Notes: generated by a model from the sequence alone, not told the origin. Positions 14,566 to 23,304 are shown, counted from the first letter of the stretch. The stretch is 40,260 nt of DNA from JAZNQN01 sp045656005 (GCA_045656005.1 JAZOQG010000085.1:1-40260); one strand, 5' to 3'. Program-made: numbers and translations.

Positions 14566-14594
14566 ATTCTAACATAAATTTCTATATATTGCAA
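14566..14594 (-). promoter_or_regulatory. Promoter of the T-box/pheST operon
   Basis: TTGCAA (14594-14589), 17-base spacer, TAGAAT (14571-14566) on the minus strand, placing the start of transcription at about 14559, at the beginning of the T-box leader. Confidence 0.75.
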
Positions 14595-14630
14595 GGATTT
14601 TTTCTCATTTGACAAATCAACCAGGATATT

Positions 14631-15815
14631 TTAATCTCTGAAATATAAATCTCTCGTATATACCTTGTTAAGCACATCTTCAATTTCTTCATTAAATCTG
14701 TTAGCTATAATTACATCGCTGATTTGTTTGAATGCATTAATATCTCTTAAAACTTTTGAATTAAAAAAGCTCTCCTCTTTTAATGTAGGCTCATATACAA
14801 CAACTTCTATCCCCTTTGCCTTAATTCGTTTCATAACTCCTTGTACTGAAGACGCTCTGAAATTGTCAGAATTTGATTTCATTGTCAGCCTGTAAATCCC
14901 TACTACTTTTGGATTCATGGAGATTATTCTGTCTGCAATAAAATCCTTTCTCGTTCTGTTTGCATCAACTATTGCCCCTATAATATTGTTTGGAACATCA
15001 TTGTAATTTGCCAAAAGTTGTTTTGTGTCCTTAGGCAAGCAGTATCCGCCATATCCAAAAGATGGATTATTATAGTGGTTTCCGATTCTCGGATCAAGCC
15101 CGACACCTTCTATTATTTGCTTGGTATTAAGCCCTCTTACCTCAGCGTATGTATCAAGCTCATTAAAATATGCTACTCTTAGTGCAAGATATGTGTTTGA
15201 AAACAGCTTGACAGCTTCTGCTTCGGTAAAACCCATAAACAAAACATCAACGTCTTTTTTTATTGCCCCTCTTTTCAGCAAATCAGCAAATTCCCGCGAA
15301 GCCTCTTCGCAGGCTTTATCATCTTCATCCGTTCCCACAATAATTCTGCTGGGGTAAAGATTGTCATACAGGGCTTTGCTCTCTCTTAAAAATTCAGGGC
15401 TAAATAAAATTTTATTTGAGTTATATTTTCTTCTTACTTGTTCTGTGTATCCAACAGGAATTGTGGATTTTATAATCATATAGGCATTAGTGTTGTATTT
15501 TAAAACCGTTTCTATTACATTTTCAACCGCAGAAGTGTCAAAATAATTTTTTTGCGGGTCATAATTTGTGGGAGTAGCAATAACAATAAAATCTGCGTCT
15601 GTATATGCTTTTTCTGCATCCAATGTTGCATATAAATTCAGTTCTTTTGTTGCTAAATATTCCTCCACCTCTTTATCCTGAATTGGTGATTTTTTATTGT
15701 TTATCATTTCTATTTTTTCAGGGATTATATCTGTCGCAATCACCTGATTGTGTTGTGACAACAATACAGCCATTGATAAGCCAACATACCCTGTTCCTGC
15801 AACAGCAATTTTCAT
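14631..15815 (-). CDS. ugd: UDP-glucose 6-dehydrogenase
   Basis: A 394-residue NAD-dependent dehydrogenase that oxidises UDP-glucose twice to UDP-glucuronate. N-terminal Rossmann motif GTGYVGLSMA (7-16); catalytic Cys259 in FGYGGYCLPKDTKQL; the K203...N207 pair in EAVKLFSNTYLA; C-terminal UDP-binding domain (VVGIYRLTMKSNSDNFR). Two starts are possible. The first ATG (15824) overlaps the epimerase stop as ATGA but is only one base from GGAG; ATG 15815 is ten bases away and matches the family N-terminus (MKIAVAGTGYVG), so I prefer it. The preceding epimerase gene uses its product, so the pair should make UDP-glucuronate and UDP-galacturonate for surface polymers. Confidence 0.93.
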   Translation of the reverse strand: MKIAVAGTGYVGLSMAVLLSQHNQVIATDIIPEKIEMINNKKSPIQDKEVEEYLATKELNLYATLDAEKAYTDADFIVIATPTNYDPQKNYFDTSAVENVIETVLKYNTNAYMIIKSTIPVGYTEQVRRKYNSNKILFSPEFLRESKALYDNLYPSRIIVGTDEDDKACEEASREFADLLKRGAIKKDVDVLFMGFTEAEAVKLFSNTYLALRVAYFNELDTYAEVRGLNTKQIIEGVGLDPRIGNHYNNPSFGYGGYCLPKDTKQLLANYNDVPNNIIGAIVDANRTRKDFIADRIISMNPKVVGIYRLTMKSNSDNFRASSVQGVMKRIKAKGIEVVVYEPTLKEESFFNSKVLRDINAFKQISDVIIANRFNEEIEDVLNKVYTRDLYFRD

Positions 15816-15820
15816 ACTCT

Positions 15821-16858
15821 TCATTCTCCTTTATAGAAATCTTTATACCACTTTGCAAAATTTCTTAAACCGTCTCTAAGTGATGTTGACGGCTTAAATC
15901 CAAAGTCATTTTCAAGGTCTGTGGTATCAGCGTATGTAATAGGAACATCACCCGCTTGCATAGGTACAAGTTCCTTATAGTTTTCAAATTGAAAATCATT
16001 TGGCAGTATTTGGGCTTTAACCAACTCATCCTGCAATATTTCAACAAATTCCAAAAGATTTTCAGGATGATTATTTCCAATATTATAAATCTTATATGGG
16101 GGTATGGGCAGTCCGTCATCTCCAACTTCTTTTAACGGAGGTTTTTTCATTACAAGCATTATACCTTTTACTATATCATCAATATAAGTAAAGTCACGTT
16201 TGCAATTACCATAGTTAAATATTTGTATCTTTTCACCTTTAATCAGTTTATTTGTAAAACTAAAATATGCCATATCAGGCCTGCCTGCGGGACCATAGAC
16301 AGTAAAGAAACGTAATCCCGTAGATGGTATATTGTATAGTTTAGAATATGCGTGTGCCATTAACTCATTTGATTTTTTAGTCGCAGCATAAAGAGATACG
16401 GGATTGTCAACCTTATCATCTGTTGAATATGGTATTTTTGCGTTAGACCCGTAAACAGATGAACTTGAAGCATAAACAAGATGCTCAACAGGATAACTTC
16501 TGCATGCTTCAAGTATATTATAAAAGCCAATTAAATTGGATTCTATATAAACATCAGGATTGGTAATCGAATACCTCACACCCGCCTGCGCTGCCAAATT
16601 TACCACTATATTTGGTCTGTATTTTTCAAAGACCTCTCTTATCAGATTCTTGTCTGCGATATTGCCTTTAATAAATTTCCAGTTAGGGTTTTCTTCTCTC
16701 TCTATTTGAGACAGGCGATATTCTTTTATTGATACATCATAATAGTCATTTAAATTATCCAACCCTATAATTTGAGTATCCTTATCCGACTTCAATAAAC
16801 CTAATGCAAGATTTGCTCCGACAAATCCGGCTGCACCGGTTATTAATACTACCGACAT
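15821..16858 (-). CDS. NAD-dependent sugar-nucleotide epimerase, UDP-glucuronate 4-epimerase type
   Basis: A 345-residue short-chain dehydrogenase/reductase. NAD motif TGAAGFVG (7-14), catalytic Ser in ASSSSVYG (130-137) and Y157-x3-K161 (YAATK). The sequence features LDNLNDYYDVSIKEYRL, AAQAGVRYSITNPDVYIESN and FFTVYGPAGRPDMA are those of UDP-glucuronate 4-epimerases (WbnF/CapI/LpsL group), which give UDP-galacturonate. The next gene is UDP-glucose dehydrogenase, overlapping or five bases away, which supplies the substrate. AGGAGG-type RBS upstream. Substrate assignment is strong by family and context but not proven. Confidence 0.88.
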   Translation of the reverse strand: MSVVLITGAAGFVGANLALGLLKSDKDTQIIGLDNLNDYYDVSIKEYRLSQIEREENPNWKFIKGNIADKNLIREVFEKYRPNIVVNLAAQAGVRYSITNPDVYIESNLIGFYNILEACRSYPVEHLVYASSSSVYGSNAKIPYSTDDKVDNPVSLYAATKKSNELMAHAYSKLYNIPSTGLRFFTVYGPAGRPDMAYFSFTNKLIKGEKIQIFNYGNCKRDFTYIDDIVKGIMLVMKKPPLKEVGDDGLPIPPYKIYNIGNNHPENLLEFVEILQDELVKAQILPNDFQFENYKELVPMQAGDVPITYADTTDLENDFGFKPSTSLRDGLRNFAKWYKDFYKGE

Positions 16859-16878
16859 ACATATTCCTCCTAAATGAT

Positions 16879-18276
16879 TTATAATTTCTTTTGTTTACTG
16901 CTATTTTTAAAAATCTTCCCCAAAATCATAATAACCGCAAAAATAATCAGATAGAAAAGTACGGGGAACGAGAACGTGCCATTTGCTTTTCCTTCTGCAA
17001 ATGGTATAACGCCATGAGCATAAACTGCCGCAAAAATCATAAAAAGACATGTTAAGATTGATGCCGCAGGCAATGTAAAACGTTTAAATATTCCCATTTC
17101 CTTTTCATTTTTCATCCATGCTATAAAAATTGGAATGTACATGGCATAAACTGTTACAATGGGAAGCTCTGATGAGTCGAAATTAAACATTCCAAACCAT
17201 CCGCCTTCTGTAAGATTTGCCCCGTAAAAATACACAAGCCATAAAGCACTTATGAAAAGTCCCCATATTGCTGAGTTTGTTGTCATATTGGTCTCTTCAT
17301 CAACCTGTACGAATGTTTTCGGCATAGGTCCTTCACCCCTTACCGCTATCGCGTACATGCCTCTTGTAACACCAAGCATAAGTCCGTTTAACGTTCCCAT
17401 GCAGGATATAACGACGCAGACATTTAAAAGCGTTCCGCCAATACCGCCGAAAATGTTTATAAATGCAGTAGTTGCACCTTGCTCTATAAGTGTGCGGCTG
17501 TCAGCTCCGCCTGCAACACCTATAAAATATAAAACGTAAGCTAGCACTACAATAACCGAGCCTACCACAAGGGCAATGGGCAAATTCCTCTTTGGATTTT
17601 CAAGCTCCGCATTAATAGAAGTTGCAACAATCCAGCCTTCATATGCAAACACAGTCGCCACAACTGCCGCAAAAAGTCCCCCGCCGTTTCCGCCCACGGG
17701 TTCTGAAACTATTGAAAGAAAATTATGCGTCAGTGTTCCATTTAAAAGACCTGCCGCACTTCCTATGGCAGCCATTAAAACAATCGGAATTAATTTAATC
17801 ATGGTTGCACTTACCTGAAATTTTCCTGCAAGACGTGGTGAAAGAGCATTTATTGTGTAAGATAGAATAAGGAAAAATCCTGACAGTAACATAACAGAGG
17901 AGCTTGTCATGTCAAGCCCGAATAATACTCCAAGATACCTTGCCGACACCCATGAGAGCACCGATGTCATACCAGGATAATAAATATTTACCATAAACCA
18001 CGCAAGATAATATGCATAATTTTTTCCGCATGTTGCCTCTGCATAATCTATAAGTCCGCTTACTTTCTCATATTTAGTTGCCATAACGGCAAACTGCGCA
18101 GAGCATATAATCATGGTAAGTCCCGTTATAATCCACGCCACAATTCCGAGATACATGTTTCCGCCCGTTGCCGCAAGAACATTTTGTGCTTTAAAAAATA
18201 CACCCGAACCTATAACCGTTCCGACAACCATGCAAATAGCCATCATAAGGCCATATTTTTTCTCAAGTTTTTCCAT
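16879..18276 (-). CDS. APC-superfamily amino-acid permease
   Basis: A 465-residue membrane protein with about twelve helices. The first helix holds the unwound substrate-binding motif GTVIGSGVFFK (18-28), and helix 6 has the VFAYEGWIVATSINAELENPKRNLP signature of the L-type/APC family. It probably exchanges or imports amino acids; the substrate is not evident. Its start has GGGAG seven bases upstream and a TATAAT lies near 18303, so a promoter may overlap the preceding hairpin. The epimerase gene follows after 20 bases, so permease, epimerase and dehydrogenase may be one transcript, a curious mix given that amino acids may decorate uronate polymers. Confidence 0.88.
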   Translation of the reverse strand: MEKLEKKYGLMMAICMVVGTVIGSGVFFKAQNVLAATGGNMYLGIVAWIITGLTMIICSAQFAVMATKYEKVSGLIDYAEATCGKNYAYYLAWFMVNIYYPGMTSVLSWVSARYLGVLFGLDMTSSSVMLLSGFFLILSYTINALSPRLAGKFQVSATMIKLIPIVLMAAIGSAAGLLNGTLTHNFLSIVSEPVGGNGGGLFAAVVATVFAYEGWIVATSINAELENPKRNLPIALVVGSVIVVLAYVLYFIGVAGGADSRTLIEQGATTAFINIFGGIGGTLLNVCVVISCMGTLNGLMLGVTRGMYAIAVRGEGPMPKTFVQVDEETNMTTNSAIWGLFISALWLVYFYGANLTEGGWFGMFNFDSSELPIVTVYAMYIPIFIAWMKNEKEMGIFKRFTLPAASILTCLFMIFAAVYAHGVIPFAEGKANGTFSFPVLFYLIIFAVIMILGKIFKNSSKQKKL

Positions 18277-18315
18277 AAAGATTCTCCCGCTTCAAAATTA
18301 TACTATGTACAAAAT

Positions 18316-18341
18316 GGCTGCGGCAAAAAAATGTCGCAGCC
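18316..18341 (-). terminator. Terminator after ricT
   Basis: GGCTGCG / CGCAGCC core stem with an A-C mismatch then CA/TG on the minus strand, followed by ATTTTG. It begins six bases after the ricT stop and separates it from the permease gene. Confidence 0.65.
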
Positions 18342-18347
18342 CATATT

Positions 18348-19214
18348 TTATTCAAGTTCTTTAAGTTTTTCAATATCCTCGCCCATATCATCTTTCGGCT
18401 TAACGCTTTTGAGTATCTTAATATCTCTCACGTCAAATTCCTTAAGAACATTTTCGTTTTCCTTATCAAGTTTAACTTTAATAAGTCCTTTGAGAAGGGA
18501 AACACTCTCAACCGTTCCCTTTCCTTCAGGAGTTTTAACTAAAGAACCTTCACGTGGTGTTATCTTTAGCATTTCCTCATAATTGTCCTGCTCATATTTA
18601 AGACAGCACATAAGCCTTCCGCAACTGCCCGAAATTTTTGTAGGGTTAAGGGAAAGATTTTGCTCTTTTGCCATCTTAATTGAAACAGGCTGAAAATCGC
18701 TTAAATAAGACGCACAACAAAGACTTCTTCCGCAAATGCCAAGTCCTCCGAGCATTTTAGCCTCGTCCCTCACACCGATTTGACGAAGCTCAATTCTTGT
18801 TTTAAAAACTGCTGCCAAATCCTTTACAAGCTCACGAAAATCCACCCTTCCGCCTGAGGTAAAGTAAAACAAAATCTTACTTCCGTCAAATGCGTACTCA
18901 ACTTTTATAAGTTTCATTTCAAGACCGTGCTTTAAAATTTTCTCGTTACAGATTTTAAATGCCTCAGGCTCTTTCTTTTTGTTAATCTCTGCCTGTTTTT
19001 TATCATAATCCGTTGCAACACGGAGCATAGGCTTTAAAGGTGCAACTATTTCTTTTTCGTCAACCTCGCAAGGTGCAATTGCAACCTCGCCCATTTCAAC
19101 ACCTCTCGCTGTTTCCACAACGATTTTTTCGCCTTTGTTTACTTTGTGTTCACCAGGGGCAAAATAATAAACCTTGCCACCTTCTTTAAATCTTACACCT
19201 ACTATTTTAGTCAT
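18348..19214 (-). CDS. ricT: PSP1-domain protein RicT (YaaT)
   Basis: A 288-residue cytoplasmic protein with the PSP1 domain (about residues 60-145) and six conserved cysteines: C161, C166 and C167 in GICGRSLCCASY, and C198, C203 and C204 in SGSCGRLMCCLKYE. In Bacillus these cysteines hold [4Fe-4S] clusters of the RicA-RicF-RicT complex, which stimulates RNase Y in mRNA processing and affects sporulation and competence. Its target rny is about 2.4 kb further on here. I chose ATG 19214 (AAAGG ten bases upstream) because it gives the family N-terminus MTKIVGVRF. It follows holB by 25 bases. A Glu/Lys-rich tail ends the protein. Confidence 0.92.
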   Translation of the reverse strand: MTKIVGVRFKEGGKVYYFAPGEHKVNKGEKIVVETARGVEMGEVAIAPCEVDEKEIVAPLKPMLRVATDYDKKQAEINKKKEPEAFKICNEKILKHGLEMKLIKVEYAFDGSKILFYFTSGGRVDFRELVKDLAAVFKTRIELRQIGVRDEAKMLGGLGICGRSLCCASYLSDFQPVSIKMAKEQNLSLNPTKISGSCGRLMCCLKYEQDNYEEMLKITPREGSLVKTPEGKGTVESVSLLKGLIKVKLDKENENVLKEFDVRDIKILKSVKPKDDMGEDIEKLKELE

Positions 19215-19239
19215 TAATCTGTTGCCTTTCTTATATATC

Positions 19240-20205
19240 TTAATACAGATTTGAAAGCACATCACATATCCAAAGTTCTAAATTGTTGCCCTTCGAAAAA
19301 TTTTGTGCCATTCCAAAAACTGCGTTTATTGTATTCATAATTTCCGCTTCGCTGACGCAGGAAGCAAACGTGTTTATATCGTTTTTAAAGTCGTAATTTA
19401 AAACCCAATTCCCATTTGTCTTTATTACAAATGCATCACGAAGCCATGATGTTAAAAGATTTAACAAAACATCGGTTTTGTCCTTGTTTTTAAGGAAAAA
19501 CTTTATAGTTTCGCAACCACCTTGCGCTTTTCCAAGGGAAATCCCCGAAAGTGTTTCATAAAAATCAGCTCTTAGCTGAAAAAAATCACCTTCCAATGCC
19601 ATTTTTTCAGCCGTGCCCAAAACTCCGCCGCTGTATTCCGCAATAAATTCTGCCATGTCGCCACTTTGAGGATATTTTTCTTTTATAAAGTTTACCGTTT
19701 CAATCTTTGTGCAGGGCGAAACATCGCATAAAACGCCCCTTGACAAAACAGTTTCCAAAAGCTGAGATTTATCCTTCACAATAAGAAACACCACGGCATA
19801 CGAAGGCGGTTCTTCTAAAATTTTCAAAAAAGCATTCTGTCCTTCAGCACCAATAGGTTTTTCATCATCAAGGACATAAATTTTCGTGTCGGATATCATT
19901 GGCTTTACAAAAATATCCGCCGATATACCTCTTATTGTGTCAACCGTTATATTCTTTTTGTCTGCATCTGCGTTTTTTATTTCAATATAATCGGGATGAT
20001 TTCCCGTTAAATGCTTTATGCACGCAGGGCATTTAAAACAGGGAGCCGCGTCGCTCTCGCAATGGATTTTCATGGAAATATATTTCACAAGTGTTTTTCT
20101 TCCAACGCCCGAAGCTCCCTCTATTATATAAAATTGTGAAAGGGTACCTTTTTTGATAAGTCCGTCAAAATAGTCCCAAAGTTTTTGTTTGCCTATAAGT
20201 TTCAT
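19240..20205 (-). CDS. holB: DNA polymerase III delta-prime subunit
   Basis: A 321-residue AAA+ clamp-loader subunit. Walker A-like GASGVGRKT (30-38), zinc ligands C49, C56, C59 and C62 (C-x6-C-x2-C-x2-C), the DDEKPIGAEGQNAFLKILEEPP region and the SRx motif as LSRG rather than SRC. Delta-prime helps open the sliding clamp in the replisome. The ATG shares one base with the stop codon of darA, so translation is coupled. Gene order darA-holB-ricT is the same as yaaQ-holB-yaaT in Bacillus, which supports all three names. Confidence 0.9.
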   Translation of the reverse strand: MKLIGKQKLWDYFDGLIKKGTLSQFYIIEGASGVGRKTLVKYISMKIHCESDAAPCFKCPACIKHLTGNHPDYIEIKNADADKKNITVDTIRGISADIFVKPMISDTKIYVLDDEKPIGAEGQNAFLKILEEPPSYAVVFLIVKDKSQLLETVLSRGVLCDVSPCTKIETVNFIKEKYPQSGDMAEFIAEYSGGVLGTAEKMALEGDFFQLRADFYETLSGISLGKAQGGCETIKFFLKNKDKTDVLLNLLTSWLRDAFVIKTNGNWVLNYDFKNDINTFASCVSEAEIMNTINAVFGMAQNFSKGNNLELWICDVLSNLY

Positions 20206-20531
20206 CAGATTTTCTCAAATCTGTCAACATCAAGTACAAATACTGTTGCTCCCCCGACATCAACTTCAATGGGGTAGTTTGTAAGCATACCTGCCATGCC
20301 TGTTGACACGGGAGTTGTCATAATCTTTTTTCTGCTTGAGCAAGTTTCCTTGAAAATTTCCAAAACCTTGTCAACACTTTCTTCCTCAACACCAACCAAA
20401 AGTGTCATGTTTCCCGAGCGAAGAAAACCGCCGGTTGTTGCTAGCTTTGTAACACTGAAGCCTGCGTTGTTAAGCGCGGACAAAGCCTTGTTGCCGTCTT
20501 CGTTGTGAACTATTGAAAATATAAGTTTCAT
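20205..20531 (-). CDS. darA: Cyclic-di-AMP receptor DarA/PstA (PII-like)
   Basis: A 108-residue PII-like protein of the DUF970 family. The ligand-binding loop is plain: VTKLATTGGFLRSGN (27-41) followed by LLVGVEEESVDKVLEIF and the C-terminal VGGATVFVLDV strand. The trimer binds c-di-AMP between subunits; downstream partners are not settled. The start codon has GGAGG eight bases upstream and a consensus promoter (20583-20555). It heads the darA-holB-ricT transcript. Confidence 0.95.
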   Translation of the reverse strand: MKLIFSIVHNEDGNKALSALNNAGFSVTKLATTGGFLRSGNMTLLVGVEEESVDKVLEIFKETCSSRKKIMTTPVSTGMAGMLTNYPIEVDVGGATVFVLDVDRFEKI

Positions 20532-20554
20532 GAAACCTACCTCCTTTAGTAATA

Positions 20555-20583
20555 ATTATACAATAATTTTACTTTAAATGCAA
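20555..20583 (-). promoter_or_regulatory. Promoter of darA-holB-ricT
   Basis: TTGCAT (20583-20578), 17-base spacer, perfect TATAAT (20560-20555) on the minus strand, about 17 bases before the RBS. The ymdB stop codon lies just upstream with no visible terminator. Confidence 0.75.
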
Positions 20584-20590
20584 GAAAAAC

Positions 20591-21364
20591 TTACAGCTTT
20601 ACTCTTAAGATATCTGTCGCCCTTCCGCTTTCATCTATATCTGCTATGATACCACAAAATATTCTTTCTCCGTCAGCACCCTCATAGTGCCCTTTACCGC
20701 CTTCAAGAAACCTTGTGACCGCAGGCAAGATTTTTGCGCCGAGCACAGAGTTTTTCGCACCGCACATTCCTGCATCCGTTATATATGCCGTACCTTGCGG
20801 CAAAATTTCTTCATCAGCAGTTTGAATGTGAGTATGCGTTCCAAAAACCGCAGAAACTTTTCCGTCAAGAAAATACCCCATAGCTTTCTTTTCGCTTGTT
20901 GCCTCGGCATGAAAATCAACAATAACTATGTCCGCTTTTTCCTTTACTTTCTGAAGTTCCGCATCAACTGCTTTAAAAGAATGTTCTACACCGTTGTCCA
21001 TAAAAAGATTGCCCAAAAGACTTATTATACCAATTTTCACACCGCCACAATTACAAATCACGTGCCCCGTCCCTGGACTTTCAGGAGAAAGATTGCAAGG
21101 TCTTGCAATATCAAACTGCACATCGTCAAAAACGCTAAGGTGCTCCCTTTTTGAAAAAATGTGATTGCCGCCCGTAAACGCATCAACACCGGCTCTTTGT
21201 AAATCGTCTAAAACTTCTCTTGTAACCCCAAAGCCACCCGCACTGTTTTCGCAGTTTGCAATGCAGAAATCTATCTGATATTTTTCTTTTAAATCGGGGA
21301 GATTTTCAAAAACGGCATCAACACCGCACCTTCCCACAACATCACCTATAAAAAGAATTTTCAT
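20591..21364 (-). CDS. ymdB: YmdB-type metallophosphoesterase
   Basis: A 257-residue binuclear metal phosphodiesterase. The ligands expected for the YmdB family are all present: D8 (GDVVG), E39-N40 (NCENSAGG), N67-H68 (GGNHIF), H152 (DFHAEAT), H177 and H179 (GTHTHIQTAD). In Bacillus and Mycoplasma relatives it cleaves 2',3'-cyclic nucleotides and influences biofilm and sporulation decisions; ymdB usually follows rny, as it does here. The RBS GGAGG is nine bases from the ATG, and a strong terminator stands only about 25 bases before the start, with no clear promoter in between, which is odd. Confidence 0.93.
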   Translation of the reverse strand: MKILFIGDVVGRCGVDAVFENLPDLKEKYQIDFCIANCENSAGGFGVTREVLDDLQRAGVDAFTGGNHIFSKREHLSVFDDVQFDIARPCNLSPESPGTGHVICNCGGVKIGIISLLGNLFMDNGVEHSFKAVDAELQKVKEKADIVIVDFHAEATSEKKAMGYFLDGKVSAVFGTHTHIQTADEEILPQGTAYITDAGMCGAKNSVLGAKILPAVTRFLEGGKGHYEGADGERIFCGIIADIDESGRATDILRVKL

Positions 21365-21389
21365 AAGAATATTCCTCCAAATTACTAAA

Positions 21390-21424
21390 AGAGACGGTGT
21401 AAAAATACTTTTTACGCCGTCTCT
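21390..21424 (-). terminator. Strong hairpin upstream of ymdB
   Basis: A 16-base stem (21390-21405 with 21409-21424, one G-T wobble, three-base loop) followed on the minus strand by TTTTAGTAATTT. It should end rny transcription before ymdB; partial readthrough or attenuation would be needed for rny-ymdB coexpression. Confidence 0.8.
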
Positions 21425-21660
21425 CTGTGGGGATAGGAAAAAATGTTTAGAATGAACAAACTGAACCCGCAGGGGTACCCGAAGCTGTATGTTATACAGC
21501 GAGAGGTGAAGTTTGTTTATAGCAAAAAGGCTTTAAATTCCAGAAAAATCGACATTCGATTTTTCATCGAAAGATATTTAAATATCACTTTTGCACTGAT
21601 TATATTTATCCTTTATGTTGCCTTTTTGCGATCTGGACTTTTTTTACATCCCCTATACTT
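21425..21660. other. Unassigned hairpin-rich spacer between rny and ymdB
   Basis: 236 bases without a convincing gene. Two perfect small hairpins are visible: GCTGTAT / ATACAGC (21484-21490, 21494-21500) and GAAAAATCGA / TCGATTTTTC around 21541-21563. The palindrome GGGTACCC (21474-21481) sits between AATGAACAAACTG and the first hairpin. A plus-strand frame opens at ATG 21443 (weak GGATAGG) and its first 70 codons cross this spacer before running antisense into rny; I do not call it a gene. The region may be a dispersed intergenic repeat or a small RNA. Confidence 0.35.
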
Positions 21661-23223
21661 TTATTTTGCGTATTCAACCGCCCTTGTCTCTCTGATTACA
21701 TTTACTTTAATCTGTCCCGGATACTCAAGCTCGCTTTCAATTTTCTTAACAATGTCACGCGCAATAAGTATTGTACTTTCATCGTTAATATCCTCAGGCT
21801 TAACCATGATTCTTACTTCACGACCTGCCTGAATAGCAAAGGATTTTTCAACACCCTTAAAGGAGTTTGCAATTTCCTCAAGCTTTTCAAGACGTTTGAT
21901 GTAAGACTCAAGATTTTCTCTTCTTGCACCTGGTCTTGCAGCAGAAATTGCATCAGCCGCCTGAACGATACAAGCAATAAGTGTTGTCGCCTCAACATCA
22001 CCATGGTGTGCGTGAATTGCATGAATAACGTCACGGCTTTCGTGATATTTCTTCGCAATGTCCACACCGATTGTGATATGTGAACCTTCAATTTCGTGGT
22101 CAACGGCTTTACCAATATCGTGAAGCAGTCCTGCACGTTTTGCTATTGTAACATCGGCACCGAGTTCTCCTGCCATAAGACCGGAAAGATGTGACACCTC
22201 GATAGAATGTTTCAAAACGTTCTGCCCATAACTTGTCCTGTACTTAAGTTTACCCAAAAGCCTGATAACTTCGGGATGAAGGCCGTGAACACCCGTATCA
22301 AAGGTTGCATGCTCACCTTCCTGCTTAATGGTGGCTTCAACTTCTTTGCGTGCTCTTTCAACCATTTCTTCAATTCTTGCCGGGTGAATACGTCCGTCAA
22401 CAATTAATTTTTCAAGTGAAATTCTTGCAATTTCACGTCTTATCGGGTCAAATCCCGACAAAATAACTGCCTCCGGAGTGTCGTCAATAATCAAATCAAT
22501 TCCTGTTGCTGTTTCAAGGGCTCTTATATTTCTGCCCTCTCTTCCGATAATTCTTCCCTTCATTTCATCATTGGGAAGGGGAACAACAGAAACGGTTGTT
22601 TCTGCAACATGGTCCGCTGCGCATTTTTGAATTGCCATTCCTAAAATGTTCTTTGCGCGTTTTTCTGCTTCTTCTTTTGCCTGTGCCTCTATCTCTTTAA
22701 TCATTATAGCCGTCTCATGACGAACTTCGCTTTCAATGTTTTTAAGTAAATACTCCTTAGCCTCTTCTGCAGTAAGGCCGGATATTTTTTCAAGCAAATC
22801 AATCTCTTTCGCTTTAAGTTCCTTAAGCTCTTCTTTCTGAGATTCAAGTTCTTTTAATTTCTTTGAAAGTTGTTCTTCTTTTGCCTCAAGACTTTCTGTT
22901 TTCTTGTCAAGATTTTCTTCCTTCTGCTGGATTCTTCTTTCCTGACGGTTGAGCTCACTTCTGCGCTCTTTAACTTCTTTTTCGTACTCTACACGATTTC
23001 TGTGTATTTCCTCTTTGGCTTCAACCAAAGCCTCTCTTTTTTTACTTTCAGCAAGCTTTTGTGCATCGCTTACAATTCTTTTAGCTTCTGTTTCCGCATT
23101 ACCGATTTCGGCTTCTGCAATCTTTTTTCTGTAGGAAATACCTATTTTGAAAAATACCAGAGCTGATATTATAATAAGCACCAATGCTACTGCTGCTACT
23201 ATGATAGTTTCGATAGTTAACAC
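21661..23223 (-). CDS. rny: Ribonuclease Y
   Basis: A 520-residue membrane-anchored endoribonuclease that starts mRNA decay. Order: N-terminal membrane helix (about 7-27), long charged coiled coil (30-190), KH RNA-binding domain (about 210-272, with GRIIGREGRNI at 223-233) and HD domain with catalytic H368-D369 (LLHDIGKAVDHE), ending AVEYAK. Full length. The start is unusual: the boundary given is an in-frame GTG at 23223 that overlaps the GGAGGTG ribosome binding site. The codon at the usual eight-base distance is ATC (23214). The next ordinary start (TTG/GTG near 23187) would cut the membrane helix. The promoter is consensus. Its known cofactor gene ricT is close by. Confidence 0.95.
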   Translation of the reverse strand: MLTIETIIVAAVALVLIIISALVFFKIGISYRKKIAEAEIGNAETEAKRIVSDAQKLAESKKREALVEAKEEIHRNRVEYEKEVKERRSELNRQERRIQQKEENLDKKTESLEAKEEQLSKKLKELESQKEELKELKAKEIDLLEKISGLTAEEAKEYLLKNIESEVRHETAIMIKEIEAQAKEEAEKRAKNILGMAIQKCAADHVAETTVSVVPLPNDEMKGRIIGREGRNIRALETATGIDLIIDDTPEAVILSGFDPIRREIARISLEKLIVDGRIHPARIEEMVERARKEVEATIKQEGEHATFDTGVHGLHPEVIRLLGKLKYRTSYGQNVLKHSIEVSHLSGLMAGELGADVTIAKRAGLLHDIGKAVDHEIEGSHITIGVDIAKKYHESRDVIHAIHAHHGDVEATTLIACIVQAADAISAARPGARRENLESYIKRLEKLEEIANSFKGVEKSFAIQAGREVRIMVKPEDINDESTILIARDIVKKIESELEYPGQIKVNVIRETRAVEYAK

Positions 23224-23304
23224 CTCCTTCTTTTAAATTTGTTTCATCATAATTATTATTAAATCATGTAAGTGCATACTATCACCAAGCATACACTATA
23301 TAAT

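Noticed and set aside
18348..20531. darA-holB-ricT proximity as a novel c-di-AMP/replication/RNA-decay unit
   Set aside because: The same order (yaaQ-holB-yaaT) is long known in Bacillus; it supports the annotation but is not new.
21443..21832. Plus-strand frame of 129 codons, beginning in the rny-ymdB spacer
   Set aside because: Its second half runs antisense through the conserved 3' end of rny; the RBS is weak and the hydrophobic character is what a reversed rny sequence gives. Not called a gene.
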